From an uncultured Tenacibaculum sp. (GTDB lineage Bacteria > Bacteroidota > Bacteroidia > Flavobacteriales > Flavobacteriaceae), in assembly GCA_947496185.1 (NCBI GenBank), contig CANMCD010000016.1, positions 1 to 64,000 of the forward strand: DNA of 64,000 nucleotides. The letters are read 5' to 3'. Below are positions 18,938 to 27,202 of this stretch, piece after piece; position 1 is the stretch's first letter; each line of letters begins with the position of its first letter. The position numbers and the translations under genes are program-made. A model generated the notes under the pieces. It did not search any database, was not told the DNA's origin, and worked only from the letters and a program-made list of their open reading frames with translations.

Positions 18938-19873
18938 GTGAATACTTTTTACAGTAACGGAAAACTTTTATTAACGGGAGAGTATGTCGTGTTAGATGGT
19001 GCAGAAGCATTAGCTATACCTACCAAATTTGGACAAAGCTTAACCCTCAAACCTTTTGACAAACCTGAAATCATTTGGGGAAGTTTTACACATGAAGGAA
19101 CTTGCTGGTTTGAAGCCTCTATAAGCGTTCCTAAACTGCGATTGATTAACGCAACTTTTAATTCAGAAAAAGAAGGAAGCGCTGAATTTATTGCAGAGAC
19201 ATTACAAAACATCCTACGAGAAGCACAAAAATTAAATCCCAATTTTTTAAATTCACATCAAGGATATATCATTGAAACACATCTTACATTTCCAAAAAAT
19301 TGGGGATTAGGAACATCTTCTACCCTTATTAACAACATCGCTAACTGGGCAGAAATAAACCCTTTTACCCTTTTAAAAAACACTTTTTCTGGTAGTGGCT
19401 ATGATATCGCTTGCGCAAAACACACTACTCCTATAGTTTACACTATTGAAAGCGAAGAACCAACCGTAAAAGAAACTTCGTTTTTCCCTGACTTTTCTGA
19501 TGAACTGTATTTTGTTTATTTGAATCAAAAACAAAATAGTAGAGAGGGAATAACTCGATACAAACAATACAAAGAGACTGCAATACCTCTTATTTCTGAA
19601 ATTAACACATTGACTCACGATTTTTTACATGCAAAATCAAGTCAAAAACTCAACCAAATCATAAAAGACCACGAACAAATCATTAGTTCAATTATAAAAA
19701 TCCCTCCCGTTAAAGAGCGTTTATTCGCTGATTATTTTGGCGAGGTAAAAAGTTTAGGTGCTTGGGGCGGAGACTTTGTTCTTGCTACAGGAAATAAAGA
19801 CACTATTTCTTATTTTAACAACAAAGGATACAACATTGTCATTCCTTTTGATCAAATGATTTTAAACAGGTAA
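18938..19873 (+). CDS. GYDIA-family GHMP kinase, candidate phosphomevalonate kinase
   Basis: 311-residue GHMP-superfamily kinase starting with GTG two bases after mvaA, so translationally coupled. Motif 1 is SNGKLLLTGEYVVLDGAEAL, motif 2 the phosphate loop NWGLGTSSTLINN, followed by the naming GSGYDIACA segment, and motif 3 GAWGGDFVLATG. A distinct mevalonate kinase lies at 24.0 kb and mevalonate diphosphate decarboxylase at 22.3 kb, so the one step otherwise unassigned in this cluster is phosphorylation of mevalonate-5-phosphate. G-x-D-x-A resembles the corresponding motif of phosphomevalonate kinases. That assignment is inference; family membership is clear. Confidence 0.85.
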   Translation: MNTFYSNGKLLLTGEYVVLDGAEALAIPTKFGQSLTLKPFDKPEIIWGSFTHEGTCWFEASISVPKLRLINATFNSEKEGSAEFIAETLQNILREAQKLNPNFLNSHQGYIIETHLTFPKNWGLGTSSTLINNIANWAEINPFTLLKNTFSGSGYDIACAKHTTPIVYTIESEEPTVKETSFFPDFSDELYFVYLNQKQNSREGITRYKQYKETAIPLISEINTLTHDFLHAKSSQKLNQIIKDHEQIISSIIKIPPVKERLFADYFGEVKSLGAWGGDFVLATGNKDTISYFNNKGYNIVIPFDQMILNR

Positions 19874-19898
19874 TGACTAATTGAAAAGTACAAAACAG

Positions 19899-21113
19899 AT
19901 GAAAAAAGTTGTCATAGTTGGAGGGGGAGCAGCAGGTTTTTTTGCTGCAATTAATGCAAAAGAACACAACCCTAATTTAGATATCATCATCCTTGAAAAA
20001 AGCAGTCAAGTTTTACAAAAAGTTAAAATTTCTGGAGGTGGTCGCTGTAATGTAACACATGCCTGTTTTGACCCCAAAGAACTAACACAATTCTATCCTA
20101 GAGGCGCAAAAGAACTCTTAGGCCCTTTTCATCAATTTATGACAGGTGATACCTTTGAATGGTTTGAAAAAAAAGGAATTCTCCTAAAAATAGAAGAAGA
20201 TAATCGAGTTTTTCCTGAATCAAACTCTTCACAAACCATTATTGATTGTTTTTTGTCTGCTGTTGACAATTTAGGGATTACTGTATTGAAAAACCACGGT
20301 GTCACTACAATTGAAAAAGAGGAAAATAAATGGTTAATTACAACCAAAAAGGAAACTTTTATTGCTGACAAATTAATTGTTGCTAGTGGTAGTAGTAAAA
20401 AAGGCTGGGAATTAGCATCAAAATTAGGGCATACAATTATTGACCCCGTACCATCCTTATTTACTTTCAACATTAAAGATACATTAATTACTGACTTAGG
20501 CGGAATTTCAGTTCCTAATGCTGAAGTCACTATTTCTGATAGCTCACTACATAGCTCTGGCCCTTTACTAATAACTCACTGGGGACTAAGTGGCCCTGCT
20601 ATTCTTAAGCTCTCTGCATACGGAGCTAGAACTCTCGCCAATAAGAATTACCAATATGAAGTATCCGTTAATTGGCTAGGAAAATCACTTAATGAAGTAA
20701 CCGAAATTATTCTTAATTTAAAAAAAGAGCACCCCAAAAAACAGGTTGTTTTAAAATCTGCTTTTACAGCAATCCCTAGACGTTTATGGGAACGTTTTAC
20801 ACAGGTAGCTGCTATTAAAAAAGGACAAAATTGGGCTGATTTGAGCAACCATCAAATACAAACCTTAGCACAATACTTAACAAAAACCCAATTTAAAGCT
20901 AACGGAAGAACAACCTTCAAAGAAGAATTTGTTACCGCTGGTGGCATTCACTTAAAAGAAATTAATTTTAAACGTTTTGAAAGTAAGCTTCACAAAAACC
21001 TATTTTTCATTGGTGAAGTACTAAATATTGATGCCATCACAGGTGGTTTTAATTTTCAAAATGCTTGGACTGGTGCATATCTTTGCGCTCAAGCCATTGC
21101 TAGTGATTCGTAA
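19899..21113 (+). CDS. BaiN/HI0933-like FAD-dependent oxidoreductase
   Basis: Flavoprotein of the HI0933/YhiN family, 404 residues from the ATG at 19899 (a TTG at 19881 would add six residues before the Rossmann strand). The FAD-binding motif VVIVGGGAAGFFAAI stands at the N-terminus, GGGRCNVTHAC follows near residue 50, and the C-terminus has GEVLNIDAITGGFNFQNAWTGAY, all hallmarks. The physiological substrate of the family is poorly known; relatives are called aminoacetone oxidase or BaiN-like. It sits 25 bases after the GYDIA kinase, inside the mevalonate gene group, so co-expression is likely, but a pathway role is only suggested by position. Confidence 0.88.
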   Translation: MKKVVIVGGGAAGFFAAINAKEHNPNLDIIILEKSSQVLQKVKISGGGRCNVTHACFDPKELTQFYPRGAKELLGPFHQFMTGDTFEWFEKKGILLKIEEDNRVFPESNSSQTIIDCFLSAVDNLGITVLKNHGVTTIEKEENKWLITTKKETFIADKLIVASGSSKKGWELASKLGHTIIDPVPSLFTFNIKDTLITDLGGISVPNAEVTISDSSLHSSGPLLITHWGLSGPAILKLSAYGARTLANKNYQYEVSVNWLGKSLNEVTEIILNLKKEHPKKQVVLKSAFTAIPRRLWERFTQVAAIKKGQNWADLSNHQIQTLAQYLTKTQFKANGRTTFKEEFVTAGGIHLKEINFKRFESKLHKNLFFIGEVLNIDAITGGFNFQNAWTGAYLCAQAIASDS

Positions 21114-21132
21114 GCATGTAATTATGTTAGAT

Positions 21133-21984
21133 TTAGTCTAGAACTATTTTCTCGATACCTCCTCTATCTGCTAACGTAATATAACATGTCTTATAATCTT
21201 TATCAAACGTTATATTCGTTGGTTTTTTTCCTGTAAGTACAACTTCATCAAGCACTTCCCCTTTTGGAGATAGAATCAAAAGAGTTCCTTTACCATACCT
21301 ACAAACATACAAGTTTCCTTCTTGATCACATCGCATACCATCTAATCCAAAGTCATTAAAAGAAATCAACTCTCTTTTACCTGTTATATTTCCATTGTTG
21401 GTAATATCGTAAACCCATATCTTTCGCTGAACTGATTCATTTACATATAATTTTTTTCCATCAGGGCTTACCTCCACCCCATTAGTTGTCCCCATGTTAT
21501 TTTCTAATAACTCAAATCCTTTTTCTTTGGTTACTTTCCATAAGTTCCCCGTATTATCTGACCAGTTAGGATCACTCGCGTATAACACTTTAGTTGGTGA
21601 AATAGCAATATCGTTGGGCTGATTGACTAAAGGTTGGTTGGCAAAAACAGAAATTTCTTTGGTGGCTAAATTAACTTCTAAAATATTATGTTTGGTATAG
21701 TCTGCAACAAACATTTGATTTTTATTCCCAAACCGAATACCATTCCCTATACTCCCTTCTGGTAACTTAACAAACAATGAACAATCCCCTTGTGGTGTTA
21801 CCTTCCCGATAGTACCTTGTTCTTTAAAGTTAACCGCATAAATATTGCCTTCTAAATCAGTTGCAGGCCCTTCAATACCTTCGGTAAAAACATTTTCTTT
21901 TGTAAAGTCTATACTTTTTAATGCCTTTTTACAAGAAGTAAACACACCGAATACTAACAATGCTAAATAAAGACCGTTCTTCAT
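21133..21984 (-). CDS. SMP-30/gluconolactonase-like lipoprotein
   Basis: 283 residues. The N-terminus MKNGLYLALLVFGVFTSC gives a lipobox with Cys18, so a lipoprotein. The rest is a six-bladed propeller of the SMP-30/LRE type: EGIEGPATDLEGNIYAVNF, PNDIAISPTKVLYASDPNW, TTNGVEVSPDGKKLYVNES, LDGMRCDQEGNLYVCRYG and PTNITFDKDYKTCYIT carry the metal-binding Glu, Asn and Asp expected. Enzymes of the family hydrolyse sugar lactones; the substrate here is unknown. Convergent with the flavoprotein gene (19-base gap). Confidence 0.85.
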   Translation of the reverse strand: MKNGLYLALLVFGVFTSCKKALKSIDFTKENVFTEGIEGPATDLEGNIYAVNFKEQGTIGKVTPQGDCSLFVKLPEGSIGNGIRFGNKNQMFVADYTKHNILEVNLATKEISVFANQPLVNQPNDIAISPTKVLYASDPNWSDNTGNLWKVTKEKGFELLENNMGTTNGVEVSPDGKKLYVNESVQRKIWVYDITNNGNITGKRELISFNDFGLDGMRCDQEGNLYVCRYGKGTLLILSPKGEVLDEVVLTGKKPTNITFDKDYKTCYITLADRGGIEKIVLD

Positions 21985-22016
21985 TTTTATAATTTGATTT
22001 TAAGATTAAAAAAAGA

Positions 22017-22250
22017 CTAAGCCAATACGCCTCTATGAGGTTTTAATGCATCACGAAAGGTTTTCATATACGCTTCATCTACAATAATAAACGCAATAGT
22101 ATGAAAATTGTTTAACTCCGTAAAATTTACTTCTTCATAAGGCAAATTATCGATCTGTGTAAACTCTTTTAAATGCACACAATGATGTTTTGCTGTTTCG
22201 AGTCCGTCCGGCCCTTTGAAATCCCAAATAAGTTTAATTTTTCTACCCAA
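22017..22250 (-). CDS. Small conserved protein of unknown function
   Basis: 77 residues, MGRKIKLIWDFKGPDGLETAKHH..., with an evenly mixed composition typical of a folded cytosolic protein and no signal peptide. It precedes the SMP-30 gene by 32 bases on the same strand and is divergent from mvaD. The conserved-looking HHCVHLKEF segment (His, Cys) could bind metal, but that is a guess. I recall homologues in related genomes without a known role. Confidence 0.6.
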   Translation of the reverse strand: MGRKIKLIWDFKGPDGLETAKHHCVHLKEFTQIDNLPYEEVNFTELNNFHTIAFIIVDEAYMKTFRDALKPHRGVLA

Positions 22251-22316
22251 AATAAATCGAATTTATGTCATTACAAAGAAACAAAATCCTTACACATCTA
22301 TTTGACTGTAAACATT

Positions 22317-22324
22317 TATATTTG
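22317..22324 (+). promoter_or_regulatory. -7 box before mvaD
   Basis: TATATTTG matches the consensus exactly. Transcription would start at about 22331, only some 9 bases before the TTG start, so the mRNA is nearly leaderless. Confidence 0.5.
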
Positions 22325-22339
22325 TGAAAAATATTTACT

Positions 22340-23419
22340 TTGAACACATCTGATTTTATCTTTAAAGGAAGTCTAAACACTATAAGTAAAGCATCTTTTA
22401 CTTCTAAATCACCTAGTAACATTGCATTAGTCAAGTATTGGGGAAAAACAGCGCCACAGCTTCCTAAAAATGCTTCAATAAGTTTCACTCTAGATAATTG
22501 CTGTACTACTACAACAATACATTTTGAAAAAAAAGAACCAACTTCAGCGGCGGATTTCGAATTGTTTTTTGAAGGTAAAAAGAAAGATGATTTCAAACCT
22601 AAGATAGCCAAGTTTTTTGAAAGAATTCAGGGATATTGTCCCTATATCTTGTCTTATAGTATGATTATACATTCAGAAAATTCATTTCCTCACAGTAGTG
22701 GTATCGCTTCCTCTGCCAGTGGCATGGCTGCTATCGCTATGTGTCTTATGAGTTTTGAAAAAGAACTAAACCCTAATGCAACAAAAGAATACTTACATAA
22801 GAAAGCCTCTTTTTTAGCAAGATTAGGATCAGGAAGTGCTAGTCGAAGCATTAATGGGCCGTTAGTCGTATGGGGAACTCATCCTAGTATCGAAGGGAGC
22901 TCTGACCTATTTGGTGTTGAATTTCCGTATAAAGTACATCCTATTTTTAAAAACTACCAAGACTGTATTTTACTTGTTGACAAAGGGGAAAAACAAGTTT
23001 CTAGTACGGTGGGACATAACTTAATGCACAACCATCCTTATGCAGTTCAACGTTTCAAACAAGCCAATGAGAATATAGAAAAGCTAACAAAAATACTACA
23101 AGAAGGGAGTATCAAAGAGTTCATCAAATTGGTAGAAAGCGAAGCCTTAACATTACATGCAATGATGTTAACCAGTGATCCTTATTTTATTTTAATGAAA
23201 CCAAACACTCTGGAAATCATTCAAAAAATTTGGGAATTTAGAGCAAGTACTGATAGTAATATTTGCTTTACCCTAGATGCAGGCGCAAATGTCCACATAC
23301 TATTCCCTGAATCTGAAAAACAAACAGTTACAAATTTCATTAAATCAACACTGTTAAAGTATTGCCAAAAAAATCATTATATTTGCGACCAAACGAGTTT
23401 GGGTTCCAGCACCTTATAA
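22340..23419 (+). CDS. mvaD: Diphosphomevalonate decarboxylase, TTG start
   Basis: ATP-dependent decarboxylation of mevalonate diphosphate to isopentenyl diphosphate. 359 residues. Motifs: SPSNIALVKYWGK near residue 25, the phosphate loop FPHSSGIASSASGMAAIA near 115, RLGSGSASRSI near 163 and the C-terminal TLDAGANVHIL with the catalytic Asp. No ATG lies upstream of the first motif; a stop at 22325-22327 limits the start to ATA 22331 or TTG 22340, so TTG is chosen. Belongs with mvaA, the GYDIA kinase and mevalonate kinase in this region. Confidence 0.93.
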   Translation: MNTSDFIFKGSLNTISKASFTSKSPSNIALVKYWGKTAPQLPKNASISFTLDNCCTTTTIHFEKKEPTSAADFELFFEGKKKDDFKPKIAKFFERIQGYCPYILSYSMIIHSENSFPHSSGIASSASGMAAIAMCLMSFEKELNPNATKEYLHKKASFLARLGSGSASRSINGPLVVWGTHPSIEGSSDLFGVEFPYKVHPIFKNYQDCILLVDKGEKQVSSTVGHNLMHNHPYAVQRFKQANENIEKLTKILQEGSIKEFIKLVESEALTLHAMMLTSDPYFILMKPNTLEIIQKIWEFRASTDSNICFTLDAGANVHILFPESEKQTVTNFIKSTLLKYCQKNHYICDQTSLGSSTL

Positions 23420-23443
23420 ACTTTAAAAATCCCTTATTAAAAT

Positions 23444-23938
23444 ATGAAAATTCCAACAATTCTTATTACATTTTTTGTTGTTTTTGTAAGCGTATCAGCA
23501 GTTGCTCAAGATACTATTTGGTTTGATGCTAAGTGGGAAGTAACCACTAAGGATAATGCCTCTTTTTACAGACCTACCCCCAAAAAAATGGATAATGGTT
23601 ATTATTTGATTAAAGATTACTTTATAAATGGGCAAATACAAATGGAAGGCTTTAGTAGTGTAAATTCAATTAAAAACCTTATATTTAATGGAAAGGTAAC
23701 TTATTATTTTGACAATGGGCAACCCTCAGCGATTGTATCGTTTAAGAATGGCAAACACCATGGAGAAAGAAAATCTTACTATAAAGCTGGACAATTAAAA
23801 GTTCATTCTAGATATAAAAGTGGCAAACGTGATGGAATTTGGAAGTTTTTTTATAAAAATGGAAAAATAAAGAAAAAGGGGAAATATAAAAACGGTAAAA
23901 AAGTTGGTATTTGGAAATATTTTTACAAAAACAACTAA
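23444..23938 (+). CDS. Exported MORN-type repeat protein
   Basis: 164 residues with a signal peptide (LITFFVVFVSVSAVAQ). The C-terminal half is built of MORN_2-like repeats of about 22 residues (YYFDNGQPSAIVSFKNGKHHGE, YYKAGQLKVHSRYKSGKRDGIW, FYKNGKIKKKGKYKNGKKVGIW). Proteins of this sort are often named YwqK-family antitoxin in databases, but no toxin is next to it and export argues against that role. It sits 24 bases after mvaD and 72 before mevalonate kinase. Function unknown, perhaps envelope-related. Confidence 0.8.
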   Translation: MKIPTILITFFVVFVSVSAVAQDTIWFDAKWEVTTKDNASFYRPTPKKMDNGYYLIKDYFINGQIQMEGFSSVNSIKNLIFNGKVTYYFDNGQPSAIVSFKNGKHHGERKSYYKAGQLKVHSRYKSGKRDGIWKFFYKNGKIKKKGKYKNGKKVGIWKYFYKNN

Positions 23939-24010
23939 TTAATAATTGGTAAACTAGTATTTTTGCCTACACAAAGTACCAGTATAAATGTACCTTAACT
24001 AAGTATCTCA

Positions 24011-24937
24011 ATGAAAGGACCTTTATTTTATGCTAAAATCCTACTTTTTGGAGAATATGGAATCATCAAAGACTCCAAAGGATTAGCTATTCCTTACAAC
24101 TCTTATAAAGGAGCGCTAAAATCTGCTAAAAACTTAACTGGTGAAGCTAAAAAGTCAAACGAAAGTTTAGCTAAGTTTTACAATTACCTGACAAATTTAA
24201 ACGCTGAAATCGTTTCTTTTGATTTAAAAAGTCTCGAATCAGATATAAAGAGTGGAATGTACTTTGACTCATCCATACCACAAGGATATGGAGTAGGCAG
24301 TTCAGGAGCATTAGTTGCTTCCATCTATGATAAATACGCCTTAGATAAGATAACTGTTTTAGAAAACCTTACAAGAGATAAGCTTTTAATTCTAAAAGAA
24401 ATTTTCTCCTTAATGGAGTCTTTTTTCCATGGTAAAAGCTCTGGATTAGACCCACTAAACTCTTATCTAAGTATACCGATACTAATCAACTCAAAAGAAA
24501 ATATAGAAGCTACTGGTATTCCTTCCCAAAAGGAAGGTAAAGGTGCTGTTTTTTTACTAGATTCTGAGCAAATAGGCGAAACGGAGCCCATGATTACAAT
24601 CTTTATGAACAAGATGAAAAATGAAGGTTTCAGAAAAATGTTGAGTGAAGAGTTTTCTACACGTACTGATTTGTGTATTGAAGATTTTCTACAAGGAAAT
24701 ATAAAATCTCTTTTCAGTAATGTCAAAGAACTCTCTAAAGTTGTTTTCGCTAATTTTAAACCAATGATTCCGCAAGCTTTTCACAAAGTATGGGAAAAGG
24801 GAATCCAGACAAATGATTACTACCTAAAACTATGTGGTTCTGGAGGAGGAGGATATATTTTAGGCTTTACAGAAGATTTTGAAAAAGCTAAAAACAGCCT
24901 TAAAGATTATAAACTTGAGTTGGTGTATCGTTTTTAA
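24011..24937 (+). CDS. mvk: Mevalonate kinase
   Basis: GHMP kinase phosphorylating mevalonate at C5. 308 residues. Motif 1 is YAKILLFGEYGIIKDSKGLAIPY at the N-terminus, motif 2 SIPQGYGVGSSGALVASIYDKY near residue 95, the family-typical ESFFHGKSSGLDPLNSYLS near 140, which carries the catalytic Asp, and motif 3 KLCGSGGGGYILGF near 278. Followed by the prenyltransferase after 15 bases, probably one transcript. Confidence 0.9.
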   Translation: MKGPLFYAKILLFGEYGIIKDSKGLAIPYNSYKGALKSAKNLTGEAKKSNESLAKFYNYLTNLNAEIVSFDLKSLESDIKSGMYFDSSIPQGYGVGSSGALVASIYDKYALDKITVLENLTRDKLLILKEIFSLMESFFHGKSSGLDPLNSYLSIPILINSKENIEATGIPSQKEGKGAVFLLDSEQIGETEPMITIFMNKMKNEGFRKMLSEEFSTRTDLCIEDFLQGNIKSLFSNVKELSKVVFANFKPMIPQAFHKVWEKGIQTNDYYLKLCGSGGGGYILGFTEDFEKAKNSLKDYKLELVYRF

Positions 24938-24952
24938 AAATAACGATTCGCT

Positions 24953-25861
24953 ATGATGAAAACCTTAAAAAGAAAAGTTTTATTTTTTACACTTCTAAGC
25001 CTATTATCAGTTGTAAGAGGCTATAATATATTAATATTAATAGCAGCACAATATTTGGCTGCTATTTTTGTTTTTTCACCCAAAAAATCTTTAAAACTAG
25101 TAATACTTGATGTTGATTTGTTTTTTTTAGTCATCGCTACGGTTGGAGCAGTTGCAGGAGGGTATATAATTAATAATTTCTACGATGCTAAAACAGATAA
25201 AATCAATCGCCCCATTCGGTCCAATATTGATTCTTACCTTAAACAAGAAATCCGACTATACCTATACTTTACCTTAAACTTTATCAGTTTTTTATTTGGT
25301 TGGTTTGTATCATGGAGAGCTGCAATTTTCTTTGGTATTTATATTTTTATCATATGGTTTTATTCTCATAAACTAAAAAAATACGCTCTATTTGGACTAA
25401 TTTCCGCAACCGTTTTGACACTATTACCCTTTTTTGTGATTTTTGTCCATTTTAAAAACTTCTCTGCGATCATTTTTGTTCATGCATGTTTTTTATTTTT
25501 AGTCATCATGGTTAGAGAAATTATCAAGGGTCTAGAAAACATCAAAGGAGATATTGCCAACAACTACAATTCTTTTCCTGTTAGCTACGGAGAAGCTACC
25601 TCTAAAAAAGTCATTATCTTACTACTAACATTAACATTAATTCCCATTACGATTCTTTTTAATTACCCAGCCATAACCTATATGCGTTATTATTTTTACT
25701 TCGCTGCTTTTATATTAGTGTTTATAGGCTTTTATGCCTACAAAGCTGAAAACATCAAACAATACAGCTTATTACACAACATCTTAAAGGTATTATTATT
25801 AATTGGAGTCTTCAGCCTATTATTTATTGACAAATCTTTAATCGTAGATAGAGTATTTTAG
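24953..25861 (+). CDS. UbiA-superfamily prenyltransferase, archaeal-lipid (DGGGPS) type
   Basis: 302-residue integral membrane enzyme with about nine helices. The first Asp-rich motif is NNFYDAKTDKINRPIR near residue 75, the second is EIIKGLENIKGDIANN near residue 190. Closest by my recognition to the Bacteroidota proteins annotated geranylgeranylglycerol-phosphate geranylgeranyltransferase, the second ether-lipid enzyme of archaea. FCB-group bacteria are known to carry such genes. An alternative is a quinone or other aromatic prenyltransferase. Its place directly after mevalonate kinase ties it to isoprenoid supply. The partner GGGP synthase is not in the window. Confidence 0.8.
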   Translation: MMKTLKRKVLFFTLLSLLSVVRGYNILILIAAQYLAAIFVFSPKKSLKLVILDVDLFFLVIATVGAVAGGYIINNFYDAKTDKINRPIRSNIDSYLKQEIRLYLYFTLNFISFLFGWFVSWRAAIFFGIYIFIIWFYSHKLKKYALFGLISATVLTLLPFFVIFVHFKNFSAIIFVHACFLFLVIMVREIIKGLENIKGDIANNYNSFPVSYGEATSKKVIILLLTLTLIPITILFNYPAITYMRYYFYFAAFILVFIGFYAYKAENIKQYSLLHNILKVLLLIGVFSLLFIDKSLIVDRVF

Positions 25862-25932
25862 ACAAACACCTTTTCAATGCTACTCATAATTATCTATAAG
25901 AACTTTGTTATGAAGGTTTAGAATTATTGACG

Positions 25933-25940
25933 TACATTTG
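25933..25940 (+). promoter_or_regulatory. -7 box before the pseudouridine synthase gene
   Basis: TACATTTG matches TAnnTTTG and lies 25 bases before the ATG at 25965. A TTTG occurs 25 bases upstream, rather far for a -33 box. Confidence 0.5.
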
Positions 25941-25964
25941 CACTCGTTTTATTTTTAAAAAATT

Positions 25965-26795
25965 ATGGATTCAAAAAAATCGTCGAGAGGACGACAAGCT
26001 AAGCGAAATAGCCTTCCTCGAAATACACGTCCTAACAAGAAAATCACCACAGCTAACAAACCAAAAACCACTACCTCTAAAGAGGATAAGGGAGTTAGAC
26101 TCAATAAATACATTGCCAATTCTGGCATTTGTTCTCGTAGAGAAGCAGATACCTATATCGAACATGGTAGTGTAACCATCAACGGTAAATTAATTACTGA
26201 AATGGGATACAGAGTACAACCAGGAGATCAGGTACGCTTTGACGGAACGCTTATTTCTATGGAAAAAAAGCGATATGTATTACTTAACAAACCTAAGAAC
26301 TACATTACAACAATGGAAGATGACCGTGGTAGAAGAACTGTTATGGACTTGATTCAAAATGCCACTTCTGAACGCATCTACCCTGTTGGAAGATTAGATC
26401 GAAACACTACTGGTTTGTTACTTTTTACCAATGATGGTGAATTAGCAAAAAAATTAACGCACCCTAAACACAATGTTAGAAAGCTATATCATGCATCTTT
26501 AGATAAAAAACTATCATTAAGTGATCTTGAAAAACTTAGAGGTGATGTTATCATTGAAGGGAAAAAGGTCTTTATTGATGCTGTCTCTTACATAGAAGGC
26601 GAAAGAAAAACAGAAGTTGGTATTGAAATCCACTCTGGAAGAAACCGTATTGTTCGTAAAATATTCGAACACTTCGGATACCACGTTACAAAACTTGATC
26701 GCGTAATTTTTGCTGGACTTACTAAGAAAAATTTACCTAGAGGAAGATGGCGTACACTCACACAACAAGAAATAAACAACTTACATATGCTATAA
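25965..26795 (+). CDS. rRNA pseudouridine synthase, RsuA/RluB family
   Basis: 276 residues. A basic, disordered N-terminal extension of about 40 residues is followed by an S4 RNA-binding domain (VRLNKYIANSGICSRREADTYIEHGSVTING) and the pseudouridine synthase core with the catalytic Asp in YPVGRLDRNTTGLLLFTNDG and the family motif GRNRIVRKIFEHFGYHV. By resemblance it is RluB/RsuA-like and should modify a uridine of 23S or 16S rRNA; which one cannot be told. Has its own promoter and terminator, so it is probably independent of the isoprenoid genes. Confidence 0.92.
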   Translation: MDSKKSSRGRQAKRNSLPRNTRPNKKITTANKPKTTTSKEDKGVRLNKYIANSGICSRREADTYIEHGSVTINGKLITEMGYRVQPGDQVRFDGTLISMEKKRYVLLNKPKNYITTMEDDRGRRTVMDLIQNATSERIYPVGRLDRNTTGLLLFTNDGELAKKLTHPKHNVRKLYHASLDKKLSLSDLEKLRGDVIIEGKKVFIDAVSYIEGERKTEVGIEIHSGRNRIVRKIFEHFGYHVTKLDRVIFAGLTKKNLPRGRWRTLTQQEINNLHML

Positions 26796-26799
26796 TAAT

Positions 26800-26824
26800 A
26801 AGGGGGTCTGAAAAGACACCCCTT
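26800..26824. terminator. Bidirectional terminator
   Basis: AAGGGGGTCT / AGACACCCCTT stem with a GAAA loop and AT-rich flanks, between the convergent pseudouridine synthase and HMA genes. Confidence 0.8.
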
Positions 26825-26837
26825 ATTTATTTTCTTG

Positions 26838-27200
26838 TTATTCTTTATGATCTATTATTATTTCATCACTTCGGTATTTACAACAAGGATGTAAATTATC
26901 ATAAACTTCTTTTTCTGCTTTTACCTCTTTAGTATCATGCCCTACACCAGCAACACTTTCTTTAATTGATTCAACAGACGTTTTTCGTTCATCAAAAATC
27001 ACTTGTAAATCATGAGTCTCTAAATTCCAAGAAGCAAACTTCACTCCTTTTGAATTCAACGCTCCTTTTTCAATTCGTTTTTTACACATCATACAAACAC
27101 CATCAACCTTAAATGTGGTTTTTGCATTTCTTTTTTTCTTCTGGGCTGCTACCTGAAAACTCATAAGTAACAACACACCAATTAATAATACTCTTTTCAT
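26838..27200 (-). CDS. Exported heavy-metal-associated (HMA) domain protein
   Basis: 120 residues. Signal peptide MKRVLLIGVLLLMSFQVAAQ, then an HMA ferredoxin-like fold with the metal site VDGVCMMCKKRIEKGAL (CxxC, residues about 36-39) and a C-terminal extension with HPCCKY. Such proteins bind Cu(I) or related soft metals in the periplasm. The start codon lies 2 bases after the TonB receptor stop, so the two are coupled. With the HYC_CC_PP protein upstream the three genes look like one metal-handling unit. Confidence 0.87.
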   Translation of the reverse strand: MKRVLLIGVLLLMSFQVAAQKKKRNAKTTFKVDGVCMMCKKRIEKGALNSKGVKFASWNLETHDLQVIFDERKTSVESIKESVAGVGHDTKEVKAEKEVYDNLHPCCKYRSDEIIIDHKE

Positions 27201-27202
27201 AA

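Noticed and set aside
20132-20530. 132-codon minus-strand frame opposite the BaiN-like gene
   Set aside because: Antisense shadow of a well-supported flavoprotein; no family resemblance.
22243-22611. 122-codon minus-strand frame opposite mvaD
   Set aside because: Lies antisense to conserved mvaD motifs, has no recognisable product and overlaps the start of the 77-residue gene.
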